Below, piece by piece: positions 32,407 to 40,034 of a DNA stretch of 64,000 bases. The position numbers and the translations under genes were made by a program. How positions within the stretch are numbered: position 1 is the stretch's first letter; every line of letters begins with the position of its first letter. The DNA comes from Amycolatopsis orientalis DSM 40040 = KCTC 9412 (lineage in GTDB: Bacteria; Actinomycetota; Actinomycetes; Mycobacteriales; Pseudonocardiaceae), in contig NZ_ASJB01000044.1 in NCBI RefSeq assembly GCF_000478275.1, positions 62,001 through 126,000 on the forward strand, read 5' to 3'. A model generated the notes under the pieces. The model was not told the DNA's origin. It made no database searches and saw nothing but the letters and a program-made list of their open reading frames with translations.

Positions 32407-33468
32407 GTGCGACGTCCTTGCGTCAAGCCCGAACACCTCCCGTTCCGCATCGGCGAGGACAAGGTGCAGATCGGCGGCACCGTGCTGGATATCGCGGGTG
32501 CGATCAAGGACCCGGATGGCTGGTGGTGGGCGTTGCTGCTGCTGCTTGACGGGAAGCGCACGGTGGACCAGGTCGTTGCGGCCATGGTCCACCGGTTCCC
32601 CGCGTATGAGGCGGCGGACGTGCGCACCGCCCTCCGCACTCTCTACCGCGAGGGTCACCTGTACGACGCCGGCGCGCCCGAGCCCAGACTCGACCCGCGC
32701 CAGCGTGAGTACTACTCGCGGTCGCAGTCGGCGTGGCGGTGGATGGACCGCACTCCCAGGCGTGGGTTCTGGGAGGTTCAGGACGTGTTGCGCGAGGCCG
32801 CCGTCCTCCAGATCGGCGTCGGCGGCGTCGGCTGCGGATCGGCGCTGGCCCTGACCCTGTCGGGGATCGGCAGCCTGCACCTGATGGACCCGGACGTCGT
32901 CGAGCTCTCGAACCTCGCCCGGCAGTGCCTGTACACCTACCGGGACATCAAGGCCCCGAAGGTCGTGGCAGCCACACGGCACCTTCGGGCGCACAACGAG
33001 GACGTCGAGATCACCGCCGAACAGGCCGCCATCGAAGGACCGGAGCAGTTGCGGCGCCTCGTGAACGACTACGACCTGCTCGTCATGGCAGCGGACGCGC
33101 CAAAGCAGATCCGCGACTGGGCCAACGGCGCGTGTCTCGCCACCGGCACACCCTGGGTGTACGGCGGCTACCACGGGCCGATGCTGATGGCCGGCGCCTA
33201 CCGTCCCGGTTCCGGGCCCTGTTACCGGTGCACCAAGGCCGCACCGGACGAGGTGGAGATCACCGAGTGGCCGGGCGAGGTGCCCCCCTTCCAGGCCGCG
33301 AGCCCGGTGACCTCCGCCTCCGCGGGGTTCGCCGTCGCGCACCTGGCCATGAGGCTGCTGACCGGCGTACCGTCGTTGCCGCACAACCGGGAGTACCGGC
33401 TGAACCTGGTGAACTGGCGCAGCGAGATCCTCCCGGCCCCGTCAGCCAGCTGCCCTGCCTGTCTCTAG
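32407..33468 (+). CDS. ThiF/E1-like adenylyltransferase with N-terminal RRE-like domain
   Basis: The protein has 353 residues from GTG 32407 (GGAGGAG ribosome site). Residues 10-90 (VQIGGTVLDIAGAIKDPDGW, WWALLLLLDGKRTVDQVVAA, YEAADVRTALRTLYREGHLY) are a PqqD/RRE-like winged helix used by RiPP enzymes to hold leader peptides. Residues 125-353 are an E1 domain: the nucleotide loop IGVGGVGCG (137-144), Asp161 and Asp163, the Arg finger in SNLARQ (Arg172), Lys182/Lys185, a second Mg-type Asp230 in MAADAPKQ, and zinc ligands Cys272/Cys275 (PCYRC) and Cys349/Cys352 (CPAC). All adenylation residues seen in MccB, MoeB and ThiF appear present. No YcaO, so a cyclodehydratase partner is absent. Closest precedents are MccB (peptide-nucleotide bond) and PaaA (pantocin). 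Its end overlaps the convergent STAND gene by 27 bases. Confidence 0.8.
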   Translation: MRRPCVKPEHLPFRIGEDKVQIGGTVLDIAGAIKDPDGWWWALLLLLDGKRTVDQVVAAMVHRFPAYEAADVRTALRTLYREGHLYDAGAPEPRLDPRQREYYSRSQSAWRWMDRTPRRGFWEVQDVLREAAVLQIGVGGVGCGSALALTLSGIGSLHLMDPDVVELSNLARQCLYTYRDIKAPKVVAATRHLRAHNEDVEITAEQAAIEGPEQLRRLVNDYDLLVMAADAPKQIRDWANGACLATGTPWVYGGYHGPMLMAGAYRPGSGPCYRCTKAAPDEVEITEWPGEVPPFQAASPVTSASAGFAVAHLAMRLLTGVPSLPHNREYRLNLVNWRSEILPAPSASCPACL

Positions 33469-35583
33469 CTCGTACGCCCGCTCCGCGAGTTCGGCGGCTC
33501 GTTCGTCGCCGAGGAGGGTCAGCAACTCGGCCGCTTCGCGCAGACAGCGCGAGGCGGCCGATGTGCGTCCGGTGCGTGCCTGCGAGAACGCCATGACCTT
33601 CAGAGCGGTCGCGCGGTCCGCCATCGAGGCACCCTCGACGGTCAGAGCACGTTCGCACAACTCGATCGCGACGGTGTCGTTGCCGAGGCCCTGATGCGCT
33701 ACGGCGACGTTGACCTGCGCGTACGCCACGCCGATGTCGTCGTCGGCCTTTGCGCGCAACGCCAGTTCCTGCTGCGAGAACGTCATCGCCAGGTCGAACC
33801 GGCCCAGGGCAGCGTGGAGCTGACCGAGGTTGCACACGACCGTCGCCTCGGCCAGTAGGTCCCCGGTCTGCCGGGCGACCGGCAGGGCCGCCTCGTAGAA
33901 CGGCAAAGCGTCGGCGGGGCGGCCGCGGTCTCTGCCGTCGGAACCGAGCCCGCACAACGCCTCGTACCGCCGCTCCGGGTCTTCGGTGAGCTCCAGCACC
34001 GACCGGAAGTCGGCGTTCGCGGCCAGGTACTCGCCTACGATCCGGTAGGTATTGCCCCTGCGGACCTGCAAGAACGCCTCCGCCGCCGCATCACCCGCTG
34101 ATCGTGCCGCGCGCAGCCCGTCGTGCTCGGCGTCGAGCCGATCCCGCCACAGCGACCGCCCCCGCAACGGCAGGTGCCGAGCCGCGCCGGCAAGAAGCAC
34201 GACGACCGCTGGCAGCTCCTGTTCGACCGCCAGCCGCCGGACCGCCACCAAACTGGCGTGCTCGACGGTCAACCATTCCAGCGCGTCCGCGCGCGTGGTG
34301 AACGGCAACGGGGCGGCGACCCGCCCGACCGAGATCGCCAGCCGCGCCTGTCCCGGGAAGACGATCTCGTCAGCCTTGTTCGCGGCCCACGCGTACCAGG
34401 TCAGCAAGCGCGTCAACGCCTCAGGACCGTCGTGCTCGTCGGCTGTGCGGGAGGCCGCGTACGCGTGCAGGAGGTCATGCAGGCGGTAGCGCTGCCGCCC
34501 GACCTGATCGAGGAGGTGCTCGTCGGCGAGCTTCTCCAGCAGGCCGGCCACCTTGTCGAGACCGCCGCCGTCGAGCGCCGCGGCGGCGTGCGGCCCGAAC
34601 TCCACCGCCGGCTGCGAGCCGAGCAGCCGGAACACCCTCGCCTGTGGCGGGGACAGTTGCCGGTAGGACCAGCCGAACACTTGTGTGATCGCACTGCGTT
34701 CATCGCCGGACCGGTCGAGCGCGCCCAGGCCGACCCTGATCTCACGCACCACGTCCGTCACCTCGACGAACCGGTTCGACGCTACGTGCGTAGCCGCGAT
34801 GCGCAACGCCAGCGGCAGCCGTGCGCAGATCTCCACCAGTTCCTCGACGGACGTGCGCTCCCGTGCCGCGTGCTCCGTGCCGATGATGCCCGCGACGAGC
34901 TCGAACGCCTCGTCGGTATCGAACAGCCCGATCGGGATGTCCACGGCGCCGTTTCCCACCGACAGCCCGCGCAACGTCTTGCGGCTGGTGATCAGGACGA
35001 GGCACTCAGGCGCGGCCGGCAGCAACGGCCGGACCTGCTCAGCGCTAGCGGCGTTGTCCAGCAGCACCAGCGTCCTGCGGTCCGCCAGCAGCGATCTGAA
35101 CAGCCCGGTCTGGGCGTCGATGTCGGCGGGGACGTCCGCGTTCGGCACACCCATGGCGGCCAGGAACCCGGACAGCACGGTGCCCGGCGTGGCGGGCGAG
35201 CCGGGCCCGAAGCCACGCAGGTCGGCGAAGAGCACGCCGTCGGGGAACTCGTACTTGACCTCGTGCGCCCACCAGACCGCCAGCGTGGACTTGCCGACGC
35301 CGGGCGTTCCGTGCAGCACCAGCACGGTCCCGGTTCCCGCACCGTCACCAGGCTCCGGTAGATGCCGCCTCAGTGCGGCGGTCTCCTGCCGACGTCCCGC
35401 GAAGTCCCGCACACGGGCGGGAAGCTGCTGCGGGACCGGTGGCGTCGCCGGGGCGGGCATCACGACCCGACCGATCGAGTCTGCCTGCACCACCCGCCCG
35501 ATGACGGCGTCGACCTCGTTGTGCACCTCGCCGAAGTCCGTCATGAGTTCGAGTTTTGACAACAGGACCGCGTTCTCCGGCAT
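33442..35583 (-). CDS. AfsR-like STAND NTPase with C-terminal TPR repeats
   Basis: The protein has 713 residues from ATG 35583. Upstream frame belongs to the antisense of the neighbour. Residues 20-40 (VHNEVDAVIGRVVQADSIGR) are the short N-terminal tag often seen in AfsR-type ATPases that lack a DNA-binding domain. Residues 60-330 are an NB-ARC ATPase: Walker A HGTPGVGKSTLAVWW, Walker B TLVLLDNAAS, sensor VLITSRKTLRGLS, then a winged helix (LDRSGDERSAITQVFGWSYR). Residues 420-713 are helical TPR repeats (EAFLQVRRGNTYRIVGEYLA, ATVVCNLGQLHAALGRFDLA). It would switch with ATP and relay a signal by binding partners. It is divergent from the second SARP gene (75 bp gap) and converges on the E1 gene. 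Confidence 0.8.
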   Translation of the reverse strand: MPENAVLLSKLELMTDFGEVHNEVDAVIGRVVQADSIGRVVMPAPATPPVPQQLPARVRDFAGRRQETAALRRHLPEPGDGAGTGTVLVLHGTPGVGKSTLAVWWAHEVKYEFPDGVLFADLRGFGPGSPATPGTVLSGFLAAMGVPNADVPADIDAQTGLFRSLLADRRTLVLLDNAASAEQVRPLLPAAPECLVLITSRKTLRGLSVGNGAVDIPIGLFDTDEAFELVAGIIGTEHAARERTSVEELVEICARLPLALRIAATHVASNRFVEVTDVVREIRVGLGALDRSGDERSAITQVFGWSYRQLSPPQARVFRLLGSQPAVEFGPHAAAALDGGGLDKVAGLLEKLADEHLLDQVGRQRYRLHDLLHAYAASRTADEHDGPEALTRLLTWYAWAANKADEIVFPGQARLAISVGRVAAPLPFTTRADALEWLTVEHASLVAVRRLAVEQELPAVVVLLAGAARHLPLRGRSLWRDRLDAEHDGLRAARSAGDAAAEAFLQVRRGNTYRIVGEYLAANADFRSVLELTEDPERRYEALCGLGSDGRDRGRPADALPFYEAALPVARQTGDLLAEATVVCNLGQLHAALGRFDLAMTFSQQELALRAKADDDIGVAYAQVNVAVAHQGLGNDTVAIELCERALTVEGASMADRATALKVMAFSQARTGRTSAASRCLREAAELLTLLGDERAAELAERAYELETGRAAG

Positions 35584-35658
35584 CCGGACCGCCCTCACCA
35601 CCCGAATTGCGCAACGGGGCTGAGATACTCGGGTGTCGCCGTCTGCTGGAGGACGTAG

Positions 35659-38600
35659 GTGAAGGTTCGGCTGCTCGGCAACGTCGAGATCGTCGGTCAT
35701 GGCCGGACGATTCGGCTGGAGAGGCAAGCGGAGCGGTGTTTGCTGGCCGCGCTCGCGTTGAACCCCAACCGTGCACTCACCTTCGACAGCCTCATGGGCA
35801 CTGTCTGGACGGCCGATTCGCCAGGTTCGCCAGACACCCTCGGTAAGTACGTACAACACGTTCGTGGTGGCATCGTGAAGGCGGGCGGTGACCCCAAGAG
35901 CCTCGTGCGCTCGCGTGGTTCGAAGAGCGTGCGGCTGAACATCGATCCTGAAGCGGTCGACTACCACCGATTCCGCACGCTTGCCGACGAAGCGAGCCGG
36001 TTGCGCGATCTCGACCTGTTCGACAAAGCGGCAGGCCTGTGGTCGGGGGAACCGCTCGCCGACCTGAGTCACGACGAAGGTCATTGGGCAGTCGCGCGGC
36101 GGCTCGCGATGAGGGAAGAACTCATCGCCTGCCAACGGGAGCGGCTTCAGCTGATGATCGATCGTGGCGACGCCCCGCGGGCGTTCGCCGAGGCCTCCGA
36201 TTTGGTGGAGCGCTACCCGGCCAAGGAGTTCCTGCCCCTCGGCGTCCACGCGCTCGAGGTACTGGACCGCACCGGTGAGGTCGCCGGCTGGGAGGCGCGG
36301 GTCCGCCGGCGCATCGGTGACACCGGGCGCACGTCGGCGGTCGTAGTCACCCCTCAGATGTCACGCCCGATCGGGCCTTACGACGTCCGCGAGCTCTTGG
36401 ACAAGTCCGCCGCCTACGCGCGGGATGTGCGCATCGATGCTGATCTGCAGATCGAACGCACCCTTGAGTCCGAGCTCTTCGACGCCGTGAGGAACTCCCG
36501 CAACGCCTCGCCGTTAGCGCTCGTCGGAGAGGCCGGCTCGGGCAAGACAACGCTGCTTCACGCGTTGCACCGGCGCCTGTCCGGCGTAGCAGGCGTCGAC
36601 CCCATCCTGGTGCCCGCGACATCTCTGATCAGTGCGGGCAGCGCGGACATGATCATCGGTCCGTTCCGTGACCTGGCCAGGAGCGGGCACAAACCGCTGC
36701 TGCTGCTCGACACCGCGGACTTGATGCTGCACGACCAAGCTGGGAAGGACCTGCTGCACCAGTTGCTCAACGCCGTTCACGCGGCGGGGCACGTCGGCGT
36801 GTACTCCACCCGGCCCCAGGAAGCGGCCGTTCTCACCCACGACCGGATGAGGCGGTGGGACCTCAAACGTTACGACGACCCCGAGCTCGCACGTGCCGTC
36901 ACCGCGCTCGTCGCGCACTACGGCCTTGAGGTGCCTGTCGCCGAGGCCATCGCGAAGGTCCGCGACGCTACCGCGAGAGAACTGCCGGCTGCGGACGTCT
37001 GCAGAAGCCCATTGTTGCTGCGCTTGCTGTTCGAACTCTCCACGTCGGGGCTTCCGGAGTTCGACGACCTCGACGTCACCAGCCTGTACCGCGACTACTG
37101 GAAGCGCAGGGTGGCCAGGGACGCGCGTATGGAACGTGACACGACGATGCGACCGCTCGCCGAGAACAACCTGACCGAGGTGGCCGGGCGCACGGGGATC
37201 GGCTTGCTGGCACTCGGTCTGCCTGAGACCTCAGAAGAAGAACTGGTGCGCACAGCAGCGTTGACGGCCGGTCGAAACGTTGGTCACGCCGTACTGCAGG
37301 AGGCGCTCGAAGTTCTCACCGAGCGCGGAGTGCTCGTCCAAAGTGGAGCGGGCGTCGGGTTCTTCCACCAGACGATGTTCGAGTTCGCGGCGGCGCAGGG
37401 TCTGCTGGACCGCCACGACCCGGCGGACCTCGGCGTGCTCGCCGAGCGCACCTCCAGGCACGGAGGCGATCTGTTCGTCGGGGCCGTGCTCGAACAGGTG
37501 CTGGTGCTCTGCGGCTCCCAGCCGCTGCTGCACGCTGCTGCTCGCCAAGCGGTGCACACCCTACTGCAGGCGGACAGCCAGGCGGTGCAGGCGATCGGAG
37601 CTGTTGCCTGGGCACATCACCCCGAGCTGCTCGGAGATCCCGTGGCCGCTTTGCGCAAGGCCGGTCCATCGGCGTTGCAACGAGCGATCGCCAAAATGCC
37701 CTCTATCGCCGGCAAGAAGTCCGCCGACATCGTCGACCAGTTGATGATTTGCTGGCAGGCCAACGAACAACCGGACAACCGCACCGCCGTGCTGCGGTCT
37801 CTTACCAGACTCGCGCTCCGTACGCCAGAGCAAGTGAGCGAGGCTCTGCACGACCTCGACCTTGACCAGGCCGTACGGGACTCCGACTCGGCCGAGCTGC
37901 GTTCGGCCGTTCTCGATGTCCTGCTCACGACGACACCGCACACCGCCAAGTTGTTGCGGTCCACCGCTCTGCTGATGCTCGAGCAGTCCAGTGAGCCCGT
38001 TCCGCACGAGCTGACCTTCTTCGCGGACAACTGGTCGATCCTCGGCGAGCCGGGGCTGTTGAAGCGCATCATCGATGCTTTCGTTGGCGCTGGGGGAGAT
38101 GTCCGCCGCGCACAACCGGCCTTCGCCCAGCTGAACGCCGCCGAGTGGCAGCGCAACGATTCCTGGAACGACAGCGAGAACTGGGCGGCCTTTCTCCACA
38201 GGATCCGCGTGAATGACCCCCAGAAGGAGATCGGCAGCCGCACCCTGCACCTGAGGGCCATCGAGCGTTTCACCCTTCAGCTTGACGACGAGCGTGCGAG
38301 TGTCGCTGTCGACTGCCTGCTCGACTGGCCAGGTGACGAACTGCGTGAGTTCGTAGGAACGACCGTGTTGCCCAACATCCTGCGCTCGAGCTCGCGCGCC
38401 TCGGACGTCCTTGTGACAGCGGCCAGAACGTCCCTCAAACAGCTCAGGGAGTTCGACGGCGGCCATACCCGCACGAAACTCCTACTCGACGCGCTCGCTC
38501 AAGCGGACCTGCCTCGCGGACTGTTGTACGACGTGCTGCCGTTGCGCGTCCCCGCCTGGGACAGCCACGACCTGCTGCTACGCCTCGCGCCGCTCGCCGC

Positions 38601-39702
38601 TGACCACGGCCATCCAACGGCGCAACGGTTTGTTGAACAGATACGCAGGGGAGAGCGGACACTGTCGGCCGAGGAACTTGACACGTTCTTCTCCACGCGT
38701 GCCGTGCACATGGTGAAGACCGACGCCGTCTTTGACGCGGTCTTCACCATCGCGCTCGCGTCCGGCCGGATCGAAGACGTAACGAAGACGGTGCGATCGT
38801 ACGGGCGACACAAGGAACAGGTCCGCCGCCACACCTCCGAACTGCTACGGCACTTCCGCACGTTCATGGCCGGCAGCGATGAACAACAGGCCGTAGGTGT
38901 ACGGTTCCTCGCCGATCTCATGCTGTACATCGACTTCGGCACACCGTGGCCCGAGCTACGCGGCATTCTCGACCAGGTGCACGAGCCCGTGTTGCTCGCC
39001 GAGCTCATCACCTCGTTGTGGCACCAGACTCCGATCGGGGATGTCACCGATCGGCTCGACTGGCTCAGTCGATTCGTCGAGGTCAGACCAGGTGCTGAGA
39101 CACCGGTGGTTAAGCCGCGCAGTGGCGACGTGGACACCGCCGTCGCGGGAGCCGCTGCAACGGCGATGGTCCACCTGCTCATCCGGAGTGAGTCGCCGTG
39201 GGCCGAGCACTGGCCTGTGATCCGCACTCTTGGGCTCCATCAGCTCGACCAGCCCGGAGTGCACGTCGACGGCCCCAACTTCGCGATCATCTGCGACTAC
39301 CTGGCACGGCTCGCTGTGCGCGAACCGGACCTCGCCCGGCGGCGCCTGCTCGACTACTTCAAGGAGTTGGCCGGGGGCACCTTCTTCGGCATCCAAAAAG
39401 AGCTATGGCGACGCGGGCTGCGCAACGCTCTGCTGCATTTATGCGCTTTGGGAGCTCCCAGAGATGTGCGCACTCTCGTCCAGTTGTGCGAACGGCTCGA
39501 TGAGACCGTCGCCGAGGTGATCACCGAGGCCGCTGCGGAGTGGAACTACGCGGAGGCACGCGCACCATTGCGGGCGTTGAGTCGGTCCGAGCAGAGACCA
39601 CAGTTGCGGGCGCATCTACTGGCCCTGCTGCGAGATCGCGACCGCAGTTACGGCACGCAGCAGTTCCAAGAGATCCTGTCGCCAGGCGCTCGAATCGGGT
39701 GA
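35659..39702 (+). CDS. SARP-type regulator fused to an NTPase and a long helical repeat region
   Basis: The protein has 1347 residues from GTG 35659 (GGAGGACGTAG). Residues 1-95 are the winged helix (MKVRLLGNVEIVGHGRTIRL, LLAALALNPNRALTFDSLMG) and 100-215 the BTAD domain (VDYHRFRTLADEAS, KAAGLWSGEPLADLSHDEGH). These parts closely parallel the SARP-STAND-WD40 protein at 27674. Around residues 285-300 lies Walker A VGEAGSGKTTLLHAL and near 350 a Walker B (KPLLLLDTADLML). The remaining 850 residues carry no WD40; they are helical HEAT/armadillo-like (SALQRAIAKMPSIAGKKSAD, ALHDLDLDQAVRDSDSAELR). It is the sister regulator of the same locus with a different sensor half. Confidence 0.8.
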   Translation: MKVRLLGNVEIVGHGRTIRLERQAERCLLAALALNPNRALTFDSLMGTVWTADSPGSPDTLGKYVQHVRGGIVKAGGDPKSLVRSRGSKSVRLNIDPEAVDYHRFRTLADEASRLRDLDLFDKAAGLWSGEPLADLSHDEGHWAVARRLAMREELIACQRERLQLMIDRGDAPRAFAEASDLVERYPAKEFLPLGVHALEVLDRTGEVAGWEARVRRRIGDTGRTSAVVVTPQMSRPIGPYDVRELLDKSAAYARDVRIDADLQIERTLESELFDAVRNSRNASPLALVGEAGSGKTTLLHALHRRLSGVAGVDPILVPATSLISAGSADMIIGPFRDLARSGHKPLLLLDTADLMLHDQAGKDLLHQLLNAVHAAGHVGVYSTRPQEAAVLTHDRMRRWDLKRYDDPELARAVTALVAHYGLEVPVAEAIAKVRDATARELPAADVCRSPLLLRLLFELSTSGLPEFDDLDVTSLYRDYWKRRVARDARMERDTTMRPLAENNLTEVAGRTGIGLLALGLPETSEEELVRTAALTAGRNVGHAVLQEALEVLTERGVLVQSGAGVGFFHQTMFEFAAAQGLLDRHDPADLGVLAERTSRHGGDLFVGAVLEQVLVLCGSQPLLHAAARQAVHTLLQADSQAVQAIGAVAWAHHPELLGDPVAALRKAGPSALQRAIAKMPSIAGKKSADIVDQLMICWQANEQPDNRTAVLRSLTRLALRTPEQVSEALHDLDLDQAVRDSDSAELRSAVLDVLLTTTPHTAKLLRSTALLMLEQSSEPVPHELTFFADNWSILGEPGLLKRIIDAFVGAGGDVRRAQPAFAQLNAAEWQRNDSWNDSENWAAFLHRIRVNDPQKEIGSRTLHLRAIERFTLQLDDERASVAVDCLLDWPGDELREFVGTTVLPNILRSSSRASDVLVTAARTSLKQLREFDGGHTRTKLLLDALAQADLPRGLLYDVLPLRVPAWDSHDLLLRLAPLAADHGHPTAQRFVEQIRRGERTLSAEELDTFFSTRAVHMVKTDAVFDAVFTIALASGRIEDVTKTVRSYGRHKEQVRRHTSELLRHFRTFMAGSDEQQAVGVRFLADLMLYIDFGTPWPELRGILDQVHEPVLLAELITSLWHQTPIGDVTDRLDWLSRFVEVRPGAETPVVKPRSGDVDTAVAGAAATAMVHLLIRSESPWAEHWPVIRTLGLHQLDQPGVHVDGPNFAIICDYLARLAVREPDLARRRLLDYFKELAGGTFFGIQKELWRRGLRNALLHLCALGAPRDVRTLVQLCERLDETVAEVITEAAAEWNYAEARAPLRALSRSEQRPQLRAHLLALLRDRDRSYGTQQFQEILSPGARIG

Positions 39703-39721
39703 ACGCTCCGTCAGCCCCGAA

Positions 39722-39740
39722 GCCACGATCCGGTCGTGGC
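39722..39740 (+). terminator. Hairpin downstream of the second SARP gene
   Basis: GCCACGA and TCGTGGC form a perfect 7-bp stem around a 5-base loop, starting 20 bases after the stop codon. GC-rich hairpins without a long U tract are normal terminators in actinomycetes. Confidence 0.45.
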
Positions 39741-39881
39741 GCCCGTCTCGGCGTCCGCAGTGACGACAAGCCTCTGGACAGCGACTCCGTGGAGTGCGAC
39801 CGCGATGCCCCTTTGCCCGACTTCCCTTGACTGATTCCAGCGTGTCCGCACCTCACCATCGTTCCCTTGGGCACGGCACCA

Positions 39882-40034
39882 GTGTCGCTGATCGTCTGCA
39901 AAGCCGATGCTCAAACGCTCTGCCCGATCTGCGGCGGTCGGCTGCCGGCACGGCAGACGCTCTACCTCGGCCGACACGGTGGTGGGCACCCAACGTCCCG
40001 GCCGTCTCCCGCCACACGGGAAGATGGGGCATGA
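39882..40034 (+). CDS. 50-residue zinc-knuckle-like protein, coupled to the AlbA_2 gene
   Basis: A frame from GTG 39882 reads SLIVCKADAQTLCPICGGRL, then PARQTLYLGRHGGGHPTSRP, and its TGA overlaps the ATG of the next gene by 4 bases (ATGA). One Cys-x-x-Cys (CPIC), a third Cys seven residues earlier and two His could make a small metal site. The ribosome site is weak. It is either a real coupled micro-gene or a leftover of a larger zinc-ribbon gene. The 4-base overlap and clean codon bias favour the first. Confidence 0.4.
   Translation: MSLIVCKADAQTLCPICGGRLPARQTLYLGRHGGGHPTSRPSPATREDGA

Noticed and set aside
39794..40030. N-terminal extension of the AlbA_2 protein
   Set aside because: Ser/Arg/Pro-rich translation without domain similarity; the ATG at 40031 begins right before the conserved domain.
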